From assembly GCA_001692895.1 (NCBI GenBank), contig KV748196.1, positions 186,001 through 250,000 of the forward strand: DNA of 64,000 bases. The letters run 5' to 3'. The notes under the pieces are model-generated. The model was given only the letters and a program-made list of their open reading frames with translations. It searched no databases and was not told the origin of the DNA. Numbering within the stretch: position 1 is the first letter of the stretch; each line of letters begins with the position of its first letter. The position numbers and the translations under genes are program-made. This document shows, one piece after another, positions 35,601 to 47,800 of this stretch. This DNA is from Cenococcum geophilum 1.58. Its lineage: Eukaryota > Ascomycota > Dothideomycetes > Gloniales > Gloniaceae.

Positions 35601-38600
35601 AGAGTGGTCTATTTTTATAGTACGGGGCCTAGTTTCCGGGGGTAATCTTAATTTTATAGTCCTATGGTTGGTAAGGGGGTAGCTTATCTACGTTTTTAGG
35701 GAGGAAGTGCTTAATATATTTATTAAACTCCTTTAGTAGGCGTTATAGAATATCTTCGCGGGTTAATCCTGGTTTGGCTTTTAGGAATTTTTTAATATTA
35801 GTATTAACTATCTTCCGACGTAAAAGCTTAGGTTTAGTTTTTAGATTTATCTTAAGGAAGTTATAGAAATAGGGGGGGGAGCACTTTACGGGCTTCCTTT
35901 ATCGTATAGTCGCCTTCTACTAGCCAGCGGAAAGACCTTTTTAATAGGTTTAATACTTCTATTAGGCCTATAGGCAGCTCTTTAAGTAGCTGTTAATACT
36001 TATCTTATTTAACTAGTTCTATTAGCTCCGCTATATAGATCCTTATTACCTTTATATCTTTTTATTTATAAAACTGGGTGAAATTAATAGCATAAGTGTA
36101 TTTAATATTATCTAGGTTAGGGCATATCTAGTTCTCCAGTGCTATAGCTAGGCTAGTATAGCTTAGTTGGCCCAGAGGGGCGGAAATAAGGCGGCGGCCC
36201 TATATAGTACGCGCGGGAGACGGGTATAAGGTTAGGCGTTATAATGGCGCGGTTTCTATTATCTAGGTCTTAGTAGTTCTATAGCTAATCCTTGCTATAA
36301 TATAAGCTATAGTATGCGTATATAGTATATAGCTTAGTTCTGGGTATTAGGCTAGGTAGTTAGGGTTTAAATAGTGCCTAGATTAGGGTTAGATTTTTAA
36401 TAGTAGCGGTATAAAGCAGACCTTCTTCCTTAGTCTTAGTAGGGCTAGCTAGCCCGTCGTTTTAGTCTTAAGTGCTAAGGTAGTCTAGTCTTCCACTATC
36501 TTATTTCTTTACAGCTATATAGGCTCCCCTTTATTAAGAACGTCTTTTATTATTAGGGCTTTATATATAGTCCTAGGCACTAGGCTTAGTAGTGCTAAGT
36601 ATCTATATAAGGCGTCCCTACTAACGTCGGTTATCCCTTACGGGAGGTAGTGCCTAGAGTAATAGTCTAAGTTAAAGTAGATCTTAAGTTTCTTAAAGCT
36701 AGGACGGGGCTCGTGCTTCTAAAGCTAGGGCATACTTAGGATAATTAGGGTAGTAGGTAAGAGTTTAGTAATAAAAAAGAGTATGGCTTTAGTATAGAGG
36801 CCGATTAATATTTAGGTGGTAAAGTAGTCCGTAATAAGCAAAGTTAGAATACTATCTATAAGGTGTAGTAGCCTAGGTACTAGTAGCTTCTTAGTTATAA
36901 TATTATACTTTTTTATAATAGACTCTACGTTAGTAAATGCCATTATAGTACTACCGGAGTCTACTAGGCTTACTATATTAATATAAACTTAGGGGTATAG
37001 GTTACGTAATAAGGAGAGTTAGGTTTAAATAAGGATTAATTTCTTATTACTATTTACTGATTTAAGATTAAGTAGCAGTTTACTAATAAAAAGGACTAAT
37101 TAATTTAGTAATAGGGACCTAATCTTCTTATCTTCCTCCTTATATAGTTTAGACCCTTAGACGCGACTTAGTCTAAGGGTCTACCTTTTAATAACTAGGG
37201 TATAGAGCTGTCTTAACGGGGTGGTCCAGTGTCCGTCTAGCTAGCAGTATTGGTCTTAGTTTTAGTTAGGGTATAGGAAGATAATACCTTACTAACAACA
37301 TAGCCGTGTTCGTATTTGCTAATGCAAAGTTGCTAATACTAGGCGTTATTAACGGGTTGGGCTCCTATATAGGGCATAGTTTAGAGTAACTAAGCCGTAG
37401 GGTTAAAGGGGGAGGGTTATCCGCCGCGGCTATAATAGGCTCCGCGGTCGCCGCGTCTATAATAGACTCCACAGTCGCCGTATCCGCGGTTATTAGTTTA
37501 CGTCGTTTAATGGGGTAGTATTAGAACTAGGTTTGCTGTCTTAGTAGGGTTATAGGCATCCTTTTAGTGGCCGGGCAGGCTATAGGTAAGGTATAGTCTA
37601 TTATTAACGCGGCGCTTACGCTCTATATTTAAGATTCTATTAAGGTCTATAGGTTCTTTAGTTACTACTAGGGTTAAGGTTAATATAGGGGCAGAGGCTT
37701 AGGTAGGTAGGCGGTGGTTAGCGTTCTTCTTAAGGTTGGCTTAGTGTATATAGTTCGCGAGGTTCTTAGCAAATATATCCATCTGCTTACTCTAACCTAT
37801 ATAGTCGCTGTTGTTAATTTTATAGGCAAGTCTAAGTACTAACTCTTCTATCTTTAGAGAGATAAACTTTTGGAGTAGGTCCACCTTTTATTTATCTGTC
37901 TTCTTGGCGCGGACTATTAGCTTATTAAGCTCTCCCTTCTAGGACTAGTAATTACGCTTACCCTAAGGGAAATGGTTAAGCTTATTCTTTACAACCTAGG
38001 TTATATTAAGGACCTTATAGTAAGTAGTAAGGTCTTTAAGTATATCTTTCTTAGTAGGCCATTTCCACGTAGATATATTGTTTAGGTTCTTGTATATAAG
38101 CTCTAGGCCCTACTTAATAAACTTATAGGCCTTATCTTTTAGTATATCCGAGATGTAAAGGATCTAGGACTAAACTATGTTAAAGTAATCCCAGTCCCGG
38201 TTAAAGACTCCTTTAATCTTAATGTGTTAGGTTTTAAAATTAGCTTATTATTTTAGCGGGGTGCCTTTTCCGCTAAATATTAGCGGGTTTTTAGATCTCC
38301 GTTTTTTTTACTAGGTTACTACCGTTATTATAGGGGTTAATTGTTTTAGAACGGTAATAGTCTCTACTTAGGAGTTAATAGTTCCTGTCTAGGAAGCGAT
38401 AAGGGTACTAAGGTTTTCGTTAGCTTTCTTATTAGCGGTGTTTATATTATATATATACTATAGTCCTACTTTAATATTGTTAAGGAACTCATTAATATAG
38501 TTAATAAGGGTAAGGTAAGCTTTGCTGGGCTTAAAGGTCTTTAGGTATAGTAGGGAGTAGCGGATTATCTATATAATATTAGGGTATGTCTCTATAAAGT

Positions 38601-38640
38601 GGTCTATAAAGATATCGCGGGGGTTTTAGGTTTCGGCCAT
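32650..38640 (-). pseudogene. Gypsy-2 gag-pol polyprotein, RIP-mutated
   Basis: On the minus strand an ATG at 38640 starts gag (MAET, then a stop where Gln is expected, then NPRDIFIDHFIETYPNI). A retroviral-type protease motif, SLVDSGSTIMAFTNVES, lies near 36920-36975. An RT catalytic region near 35150-35215 reads YYTAYLNNVLIFSKTRAKH, where the normal YLDD box has both Asp codons mutated to Asn, a G-to-A change expected of RIP. Integrase is expected near 33400-34400 and is only faintly readable. Undetermined bases lie near 33161-33199. The short plus-strand frame at 32818-33054 is a shadow. Confidence 0.82.
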
Positions 38641-38829
38641 TTTGGCGTTATTAGTGTCGCCTATTTAGGCGCTAGGTAAAAACTAAGGATTGTTTTAGGA
38701 CTATTCTAGGGACGTATTAGTTTTAGCAGAGGCGTGTGTAGATCGCGATTGCTCTAGGGTGGAGGTTAATTAACTAGGGTATAAGGAATTAGTGATCGCG
38801 ATAGGGCGTAAATTAAAGATACTATAAAC

Positions 38830-39016
38830 TGTTATAGTGCTACAATAAAGTAGACTAAATAACTACGTTGTGGTATAAAGAGGGGAAAAAGGTAGAAAGG
38901 GGGTATTATATAGAAATAGTAGGGCCGGCCGCTAAGTCGCTAGTGGTGGGCTAGCTAATAGTAGGAAACAGTACGAGATAGTATAAAATAGTATGCGTTA
39001 GGTCAGTGCTGTGACA
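38830..39016 (-). repeat. 5' LTR of Gypsy-2
   Basis: 187 bp, the same ends as 32125-32311, differing by a few C/T and G/A changes (for example GTGCTGTGACA for GTGCCGTAACA). Confidence 0.93.
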
Positions 39017-39021
39017 GGAAC

Positions 39022-39620
39022 TATGTTATATACTTAATTGCTAAGGTTTATTGCGTAATGTCCTAGAGTTTTCTTTCCGCCGTAGTTACTACCTCTAGGT
39101 CTCTAAATATTTATGTAAGTCGCTCTATAAACCCTTTCTAGCTTAAGAATATAAACCGCACCTCTTAGTTAGTAGTTGTTATTCTATTTACCTATATCTC
39201 TATAAGGTAAGGCTTAAACTACTTAAGTACTCTTCCTAATAGGAATAGTCCTATATAGGCTATTTAATCTATAAGTGTTAGTAGCTTAGCTCCTTCTTAT
39301 ATAACCTTAAAGTGTATTTATATAAGGAATCCTTTAAGCTTTAATCTTTCCCCTAAGTATCTTTTAATTAATAGTAACTTAATCCTTACCGCACCTATCC
39401 TATTAACCCTTTCTTCTATTACTACGTTGTTTGCTATTAATTAGTCAACTATCTTTTATAATTATCCGACCGTTATAGGTTATTAAAAGTTAGTGTCCGC
39501 TATACTAGTATCTCCTCCTAACCTCGAAGTAGTTGCCGCCATTAATGGCGTTATAGTGGCTGCTTTTAGTGGCATATTATTTAACTTTCTACACTTATTA
39601 CCGTAATTAGGTAGTAATTA
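39022..39620 (-). pseudogene. Gypsy-1b gag, N-terminal part and leader
   Basis: Continues Gypsy-1b gag beyond the Gypsy-2 insertion. On the minus strand it runs from just after the 5' LTR through an Ala/Thr-rich start to the Gypsy-2 target site. It is closely similar to 43860-44456 of Gypsy-1a and, reversed, to 13638-14250 of Gypsy-1c. Stops throughout. Confidence 0.78.
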
Positions 39621-40044
39621 TATAACGGAACCTTGTAGTAGGTACTATAGTGGGCTTATTAATAGGCTAGGTATATAGGTAAAGCAAGTTAAAGTCAATA
39701 ATGTAATAATAACTGGTGGAGTAGTTGCCTAATAGATTAACTCTAATTATATTCCGAGAATTACTATAAGGAAGGAACTATCTAGATAGCGACTGTAGTC
39801 CTTTAAATACGCAACCGTACTCCTATAAAATCCTCCTGGTATATAATATACGTATGCTTTATCTGCTCTATTACGGATTATATAGATCCTATAGATTATA
39901 TAGATTATATTATATAACCTTAGTTATTATTCCTCATTATATAGTTCTACCGGCTCTATTCTGGACTGTGCCTAAATTAACTAACTAGCTTTTTCTAATT
40001 CTTCTCTAAGTAGTCGTAACATTGTACTTAAAGCGTCCGTAACA
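39621..40044 (-). repeat. 5' LTR of Gypsy-1b
   Basis: 424 bp, pair of 22498-22921. It ends in GCGTCCGTAACA and is followed by the TTCGT duplication. Confidence 0.92.
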
Positions 40045-40049
40045 TTCGT

Positions 40050-40416
40050 CCGTAAGAAAGTATCTTCTTATTACTATATTATAACAGCCCTTTATATATT
40101 GTTCTTTAAACCTAATTAAAACCCCTAAATCCTCTTTTTGTTCTAGTTTGGTAAGCCACTTAGCTCTTAATATGCCTATTTTAGGCCTATTAGTGATTCT
40201 TTATATAGGTACTCTATCCCTTATACGACCTAGTATACTAAATCTCTTGTTTAGTTTCTGTTCTTACTATAAGGTAATTCTTGCTCTAAATTCCTCTATA
40301 GTTTCTTTCCTTTTACGTCTTATAAGTAGATCCTTAAAGTTATCTTACTTCTTAATTTTAGTATTAACTTTTTAATCCTTAGGCTAAACACTATATTCTT
40401 CTAGTAAGTCTTCTAG
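40050..40416 (-). pseudogene. Gypsy-1a gag/pol fragment between two insertions
   Basis: Matches Gypsy-1b 30400-30760 closely, then stops where the 2.06-kb element begins. The plus-strand frame at 40148-40375 is the counterpart of the one at 30448-30729 in Gypsy-1b and is an antisense shadow of gag/pol. Confidence 0.75.
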
Positions 40417-40737
40417 TATTAGTATTTTGTTAGGGTGCTAAGATCCTAGAGGCCTCCTGCTAGGATTTTAATTTTCCTAATTATTTTAGTTGTTTTAATA
40501 GGCTCCTGCTAGGAGCCTACTAGGATCTTAATCGTCCTAATTATCCTAACAGGCTCCTACTAGGATCTTCGATTTTCCTAATCGTCCTGTTAGGCTTTTA
40601 ATAGAAAACTAGTATTTTTTAATCGTCTTAACAGGCTCTTAATAGGAAACCAGTATTTCCTAATCGTCCTATTAGGTTCCTGGCGGGATACCCCCCCTAA
40701 AGCAATACTCTATATATACCCCTTAAGCGATACTACT

Positions 40738-41033
40738 AAGGCTCTATATAAGGCTCTGTATAAAGCTCTATATAAAACTCTGTACGAAGCTCTATATAAA
40801 GCTCTATACAAAGCTCTACACAAAGCTCTATATAAAGCTCTATACGAAACTTTGTATAAAGCTCTATACGAAGCTCTATATAAAGCTCTATACGAAGCTC
40901 TGCATAAAGCTCTATATAAAGCTCTGTATAAAGCTCTATATAAAGCTCTGTATGAAGCTCTATATATAAAGGCTCTATATAAGGCTTTACGCGAAGCTCT
41001 GCGTATAAAGGCTCTATATAAAGCTCCGCATAA
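40738..41033. repeat. 12-bp tandem array, unit AAGCTCTATATA
   Basis: About 24 copies of AAGCTCTATATA and variants (CTGTATAA, CTATACGA). Because 12 is a multiple of three, the array yields an open frame of LYKALYEA repeats at 40852-41091, which is not a gene. The related element at 1464-3144 lacks this array at the matching place, so it expanded in this copy. Confidence 0.92.
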
Positions 41034-41453
41034 TATATATTACTATCGGGTCCCCGCTATATTCCCGATAGCCTATACGTGCCTCTGCTAAGTTACCCCC
41101 TTTATAGCCACCTTATTTTTTACCCTTCCTTATATCCTCCCTACCTTAGGAGGTAAACGGCAGCTAGTAGAGGACCGTCGCCAGAACTAGACGATCGTTG
41201 CCAAAACCAGACGACGACCGTTTAAACGACTAGCCAGTAAACACTACGAACGATTTAATTAATTGATCGATTAAATTAAACCAGAGCTTCGATATTAGCC
41301 CGTCACTAAATCGAATTAAGGCCTCCTAGGGAGGCACCCCAGACGACTACCGTTTAAATATACAGCTAGCGAACGGCTATAGAGAACAATTTGAATTAAT
41401 TAGAGCCTTCGATTAGGCCTACTCCTCCCCCGAATTAAACCAGACACTAACGC

Positions 41454-41509
41454 AGGTAGGTAGGCAGGTAGGTAGGCAGGTAGGTAGGCAGGCAGGTAGG
41501 TAGGCAGGT

Positions 41510-41556
<47 letters not shown>

Positions 41557-41585
41557 TAGGTAGGTAGGTAGGTAGGCAGGTAGGA
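41454..41585. repeat. CAGG/TAGG tetranucleotide array
   Basis: About 130 bp of GCAGGTAGGTAG-type words with a pure (CAGG)n block near 41513-41558. A second, looser array of TAGGTAGG/CAGG words runs from about 41872 to 41970. It corresponds to the CCTG/CCTA array at 1823-2262 on the other strand. Confidence 0.92.
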
Positions 41586-42476
41586 GAAGGCTATTGCTAG
41601 AACCAGAGACCGTCGCCAGAGCCAGACAATAATCGCTTAAACAACTAGCCAGCGAATACCACGATTGATTAAATCGAACCAGAGTCTCGATATTAGCCCG
41701 TTACCGAATTAAATCAAATTAAGGCCTTCTAGGGAGGCACCCTAGACGACTACCGTTTAAATATATAGCTAGCGAACGCCTATAGAGAACGATTCGAATT
41801 AATGCAATTAATCGCAATCGAATTAAGCAGAGTCTTTAATCGGGCCGACCTCTCCCCCAAATTACAGATACAGATAGGTAGGTATAGGTAGGCACGACAG
41901 GCAGGGACAGGCAGACATAGACAGGTAGGTATGAATAGGTAGGATGGTAGGACAGGTAGGATAGGCAGGCACTAGGCCTAGTTAGGAAATCAGTACACGA
42001 CCGGCGGATTATTGAAAATACCGCCAATTGACGGTTTGGAGCCTCTGCGAGAGCCTTACCCCTTATCTTTTTAATTGATCGCTTAACGCCTAAGTAGATA
42101 CAGACACAGACATAGACATAGGTGGTAGGTAGGAAGGATCGATTTAGATTATTTAGATTGCTTAAAGCATCGTATATATAGAATAGGGCCTAAAATTAAC
42201 CTAATTTTTATATTTTAATTGCTATAAATACTAGAGTATTAATATACCTTATTTTGAAATCTAGAATTTTAATTGTCCTAATTGTCCTAATTGTTTTAGA
42301 GGTCCTAGAGGTCCTAGAGGTCCGTTTAATCTATTTAGTCCGTTTAGTCCGGGCGGCCTCCTAATAGGCTCCTAATAGGAAACCGAGTGTAAGTATCTTT
42401 TAGAGATCCTGGCAGCCCTAATAGGAGCTATTAAGAGCCTATTAGTACTATTAGGAGGCATAAACATTTTCCTAAT

Positions 42477-44456
42477 AAGGTCTATATATCTATCTCCTAG
42501 TTTAATTACTATTTATACTATAGATTCTCTAATCTATAAGGAAGCCTCTTACCTCTTCCTTATAGGTGTCCTTATTCGTGCTCTAAATTCCTAGTCCCTT
42601 AGATTCTTTAATCTTAAGCTTGCTTCTAACTTAAGCTTAGCTCCTACCTTAGTCCAACTAGGCTTAGATATTCTTATCTCATCTTAAGAGTCTTAAATCT
42701 TACTTATTTTATCTTAAAAGTCTTATACCTATAGGAAACTCTATCCCGAGCTTATTTATATATCTTTAAACTAAGCTATTGCTCTACTCTACCGGTTATC
42801 GTCTATTATAGGTCCTTAAGCTTACCTTATCTCGTTTTAAAAATCTTAGTTATCTTTTATCTTATCTTAAGAATCTTAAGCCTTTAGCCTTTTGCCTTTA
42901 TTAAGTACTAAAGTAGCTTATCGTCCTACTTCTCTTACGTCTTGTAAAGCGATAGATATTATATCTAGTAGGGTCTTAATCCCTACTAATGTTCCCTATT
43001 CTATAGTAGAATTATCCTCTACCTTTAGTATAATATCTTTAAGGTCTATATATTCCTAGTAAACTACCTATATTACCTTATCGTTATAGAGTGTTTCGCC
43101 TATGTTAAAGTTATTATCTTTAATATCTAATCTGCGAACTAGTTCGTTAGTTCCCCTATACTCTAAGGATTTTAGCTCCTATAGCTAATAGCTTACGCCA
43201 TACTTAGCGTCTTTATAAATTTGGCATGCGTTATTATAACAAAACGCAAAACTTCTAATTAAACACTCTTTTATTCCTTATAGTATACTATTATTCCTCT
43301 ATATATGTGTATCTTCTACTACTAGTCTAGTTCCCTTTATTGTATAATAACTCTAACTCTCTTTGCAATCCCTTATAAAATAACCTTATTTCCCGCAATT
43401 TATATAAGCTCTATCTTTAAACCACTAACTTTGCTATAAAGTCCGCCTAAATATCTTCTACTACTAAGATCCCTGGTTTAGCCTCTGCTCCTTAATCCTA
43501 TAATTACTAGATTCTTAACCTTTAGGTTTTTATAGTTTCTTACTCTATCTCTTATAGGCTTCTTAAGTACCACTTAGGTCTATTAGCTCTACGCTATACT
43601 ATAATTTCTAACTTTGCTTTAGTTATTACGTACTTTACGTCTTATATAACTATAGAACTCTATCCTAGCCTCTCTTAGCCTATTCCCTTTAGTAGATCCA
43701 ATTATTAATCTTAATTACTTAATCTATTAGTTNCNNTAGGGTATCCGTATCTTCCATTAGGATAATCACGTCCTAGACTTTAGCCTTAAGTCCTTGCTTA
43801 TACTATGCTATAAGCGCCTTATTATTCTACTTAACTTATATAGCTAACGTCTAAAACTATATTATATACTCAATTGCTAAGGTTTACTATATAATATCTT
43901 AGAGTTTTCTTTCCGCTATAGTTACCGCCTCTAGGTCTCTAAATATTTATATAAGTCGCTCTATAAACCCTTTCTAGCTTAAAAATATAAACCGCACCTT
44001 TTAATTAGTGGTTGTTATTCTATTTGCCTATATTTCTATAAGGTAAAGCTTAAACCACTTAAGTGCTCTTCCTAATAGGAATAGTCCTGCGTAGGCTATT
44101 CGATCTATAGGTGTTAGTAGCTTTACCCCTTCCTATATAACTTTAAAGTACATTTATATAAGAAATCCTTTAAGCTTTAACCTCTCTCCTAAGTATCTCT
44201 TAATTAATAGTAACTTAATCTTCGCTGCTCCTATTTTATTAACCCTTTCTTCTAGCGCCGCATTATTAGTTATTAACTAGTTAACTATCTCTTATAGTTA
44301 TCTAACCGTTATAGGTTGCTATAAGTCAGTATCTGCTATACTAGTATCGCCTCCTAACCTTAAAGTAGTTACCGCCGTTAATAGCGTCGTAGTGGCTGCT
44401 TTTGGTGGTATATTATTTAACTTTTTATATTTAATACTATAACTAGGTAGTAATTA
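42477..44456 (-). pseudogene. Gypsy-1a gag, decayed
   Basis: Resumes Gypsy-1a to the right of the inserted element and runs to the 5' LTR. It contains the region equivalent to the Gypsy-1b zinc knuckle (near 43370-43420) and the empty Gypsy-2 site (near 43860). A few undetermined bases lie near 43732-43736. Confidence 0.78.
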
Positions 44457-44880
44457 TGTAACGGAACCTTATAGTAGGTACTACGGTAGGCTCGTTATTA
44501 GGCTAGGTATATAGGTAATATAAATTAAAGTTAACAACGTAATAATAACTGGTAGAGTGGTTGCCTAATAAATTAACTCTAATTGTATTCTAAGAATTAC
44601 TATAAGGAAGGAACTATCTAGGTAGGGACTAAGGGTCCTTAAATACACAACCGTACTCCTATAAAATCCTTCTTATACGTAATATACGTGTACTTTATCT
44701 ACTCTATTACGGATTATATAGATCCTATAGATTATACAGATTACATTATATGACCTTAGTTACCATTCCTCGTCACATAGCTCTATCGGCTCTATCCTAG
44801 ACCGTGCTTAAATTAACCAACTAGCTTCTTCCGTCTCTTCTCTAAATAGTCGTAACATTATACTTAAAGCGTCCGTAACA
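44457..44880 (-). repeat. 5' LTR of Gypsy-1a
   Basis: 424 bp, TGTAACGGAACC to GCGTCCGTAACA, followed directly by the TATTG duplication. It pairs with 18184-18607. Confidence 0.92.
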
Positions 44881-44885
44881 TATTG

Positions 44886-47800
44886 CCTATTATTAAATTT
44901 AGAACTAAAGCGAATTAATACCCGCCCTAATTAGTAGAAGCGACCCTAGAACCTATTAACTATACCTATAGGAGCTAGAGTAGGAAGATAAGCCACTGTA
45001 GTCCCTACTCTAAAAGCGGTTACTACTATATATCCGCGAGCCTCGCCTAACCCGCCGCGTACTACGCCCTTAACTAGTAATCGCCGTAATACCCTAATTA
45101 ACCCTGCTATGATTACCTGCTATAACTGCAACAAGGATAGTTACTTTGCCTTATTTTACCTAAAGCTAAAGGATATAGGCAATATTAAGGAGATAGAGAA
45201 AGGAGAAACGTTTAATAAGTCGGGAAAAGAGGAACCCTAGGGAAAAACTCCCCCCTAGGGTATCCTATTAATCTTAAAGAGATTAATCTAAGTCAGTTAA
45301 TGGGTAGAAAATACTTTATAGTTCTATATATAGTATCTTAAAATAGATATGGAGTTAATACAAGCGCCCTTATTAACACTAGAGTAAACGGCTTTGCCTT
45401 TATAAATACTGCCTATATAAATAATGTTGCTAAGTTTCTAAATATAAAAGCTACCTAACTAGAGAAGCCTGTTTAAGTAAAAGGCTATAACGGCTAAGCT
45501 GGTAAGCCGGTTACCTATATCTTAAAGTTATATATCTATCTTAATAGATAACGCTAATATAGTATCCCCTTTTGCATCCTAGACCTAGGATCCCACAATA
45601 TAATCCTTAGCCGAAAATAGATGTCCTACTTTAATATTTGGCTGAATGTCTAATAAAGGTAGTTTGTCTGGCCGGAGGATAGACTAAAGTTACCCTCTTT
45701 TATTAGAGAAATCTAAACCAACCGCGAGACACTTACCGCGAAGGCTAATCCTACTTACTAGTAGGATATTACTGACCGCGACCTAGCCTTTACCTAAGAA
45801 GATGCCCGTTATAAGGCCGGAAGAAACTCTTTTATACTAATAAAGATACTTCCCTAGAGTGCTACGGTTAATAAAGACTTTACTTATAGTAGCAGGATAG
45901 ATAGCGATGTAGATAATATCTAAATTACGCAGATCTAACTAATATAGAAGAGAATATACTAATAGGATATAAGGGACAACCTCCAAAAGATATAATAGGA
46001 GCTAAAAGAAGTATTAATAACGCCTTTACCCCGGAAGCCCCTAAGGTCCTATACATCCCCATTGTTACACAACCCCCCTGCGGTAGATATTGCTGCGATT
46101 AGCGCTATAGTATTCTACTTTAATATGTATAGGAGGGATAACGAGGTCTTTATAACTAGCTTATATAAAATTAACCAGATTATTAATAAGAGAGAAGAGA
46201 AGCCAGCTAAGGAAACTAATGAGGAGTTAGTTAAACGCCTCCTCCCTACTATCTATATGGGATATAAAAATGTATTTTTAAAAGCGGCTTTAGATAAGTT
46301 GCCCCCTTACTAGATATACGATTATAAGATTTAACTAAAAGCCGACAACTCGCTAGGCTATAGCCCCCTCTACTAATAATTAATGGATAAGCTAAAGGCA
46401 ATAAAGCAATACTTACTTAATAACCTTAAAAAGGGGTTTATCGAGCCAAGCTAAGCCCCTTTAACTTCCCCTATCCTATTTATAAAAAAGCCTAATAGAG
46501 GCCTTTGTTTATATATATTGACTATTAGAAGCTAAACGCTATTACTTAAAAGGATTAGTACCTTATCCCTTTAATTAATAAGACCCTTATACGTCTAAGT
46601 TGGGCAAAGATCTTTACTAAACTTAATATTCGCTAAGCCTTTTACTAAATTAGGATAGATCCTACAGCTAAAGACTTAATTACGTTCCGTACCTGTTATA
46701 GGTCCTATAAATATAAAGTTCTTCCTTTTAGACTGATAAACGGGCTGGCTATGTACTAAAGATATATAAATAATGTTCTTTTCAATTACCTTAATAAATT
46801 CTGCATAGTATACCTAGATGATATTCTTATATACTTAGATAATAAACTTAAACACTAGGTTTATATTAAGAAGGTTTTAAAGAGACTACGGAATACAGGC
46901 TTATAGGTTAATATTAAGAAATATAAATTTGGGGTAAAGCGTATAAAGTACCTCGGGTTTATTGTTACTATAGAAGGAATTAAAGTCGATTTTAAAAAGG
47001 TTAAAGCAATCCGTAACTAGAAACCCCCTTATACTATAAAAGGGATCTAGTCCTTCCTTGGTTTTTATAACTTTTACTATTAGTTTATCCGTAACTATAG
47101 AGTTATAGTAAAGCCTCTTATATGACTTACCCGGAAAGATACGCCTTTTATCTTTAATAATGACTATATAGAGGCCTTTAGAGAGTTAAAAGATCGGCTT
47201 ATCTCTTCTTTAATCCTTTATTATTATAACCTAGACCTTAAATTAATGCTAGAAACGGACGCTTCTAATAGAGTTATAGTGGGAATCCTATTATAGCTAT
47301 ATCCGGACGGCGAATAGTACCCTATTACTTTCTTCTTAAAGATAATAGACCCGGTTAAGTATAACTATAAAGTATACAATAAAGAAATGCTAGCTATTAT
47401 TTAATTGCTGTCCTAATGGCGCGCGGAGCTTAAAGGCATAAACTCTTATATTAAGGTTTATACTAATTATAAAGCCTTAAAGTATTTTATAATAATAAAG
47501 CAGCTTATTAGTTAATAGGCTTAATAGGCTAAAATACTCTCTTAATTCTTTTTTACGATTATGTACCGCCCGGGTATATAAAACGCTAAGGCTAATGCTC
47601 TAACCCGGAGGGAATAGGACGTAGGCCCTTAGGACGAGCTAAAGGCTTAATATCGTATACGCGCCCTCCTCCGTCCTAAATAGCTTAACCTATATATTTT
47701 TAAGGAACTAAACTCTAAATAGAATAAGCTAGCACCTATAAAAGGAGAGTTCTTAGACGAACTAATAGGATTAGTTAACCGTATCTTAACCGTAAACCGC

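Larger units (their letters stand above)
32125..39016 (-). mobile_element. Gypsy-2 LTR retrotransposon (minus), innermost element
   Basis: Two 187-bp LTRs (32125-32311, 38830-39016) and the target duplication GGAAC (32120-32124 and 39017-39021). The uninterrupted Gypsy-1a sequence near 43850-43875 shows the empty site. Total length is 6,892 bp. A purine-rich tract AAGGGAGAGGAGTAT directly precedes the 3' LTR on the minus strand (32312-32326). gag, protease and RT follow in Ty3/Gypsy order. No element is inserted in it, so it is among the youngest of the nest. Confidence 0.93.
22498..40044 (-). mobile_element. Gypsy-1b LTR retrotransposon (minus), host of LINE-1 and Gypsy-2
   Basis: LTRs at 22498-22921 and 39621-40044, sharing GTAAAGCAAGTTAAAGT, a variant of this pair. 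The target duplication TTCGT is at 22493-22497 and 40045-40049. The undisturbed Gypsy-1b sequence around 30390-30440 shows the same site without an insertion, confirming where it entered Gypsy-1a. Net length after removing LINE-1, a solo LTR and Gypsy-2 is about 7.9 kb, the same as Gypsy-1c. Confidence 0.93.
40417..42476 (-). mobile_element. Microsatellite-bearing element, about 2.06 kb, inserted in Gypsy-1a
   Basis: Gypsy-1b 30738-30790 runs uninterrupted through this site, so everything between GTAAGTCTTCTAG and GGTCTATATATC is inserted. The two ends are weakly inverted (TATTAGTATTTTGTT and TATTAGGAAAATGTT), and a 3-bp duplication TAG/AAG is possible. Reversed, it is homologous to 1735-2912: the same GCCTCCCTAGGAGGCCTT word, GACCGTCGCCAGAACC word and TCGGGAATATAGCGGGGACC word occur in the same order. 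It holds a 12-bp array, a CAGG/TAGG array and several AGGCTCCTA palindrome-like words. There is no transposase. Confidence 0.75.
18184..44880 (-). mobile_element. Gypsy-1a LTR retrotransposon (minus), host of Gypsy-1b
   Basis: LTRs at 18184-18607 and 44457-44880 share diagnostic variants not found in the other pairs (GTAATATAAATTAAAGTTAA, and GGGACTAAGGGTCC). The target duplication is TATTG (18179-18183, 44881-44885). Net length is about 7.1 kb, because about 0.9 kb of the pol 3' end is missing at about 19050 compared with Gypsy-1b. It carries two insertions, the 2.06-kb element at 40417 and Gypsy-1b at 22498. Confidence 0.92.

Noticed and set aside
40852-41091. 79-codon frame of LYKALYEA repeats
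   Set aside because: Produced by a 12-bp tandem repeat; no start context and no conservation in the sister element.
46062-46313. 83-codon open frame in Gypsy-3
   Set aside because: It is a surviving piece of pol just upstream of RT, continuous with homologous coding sequence beyond its stop.
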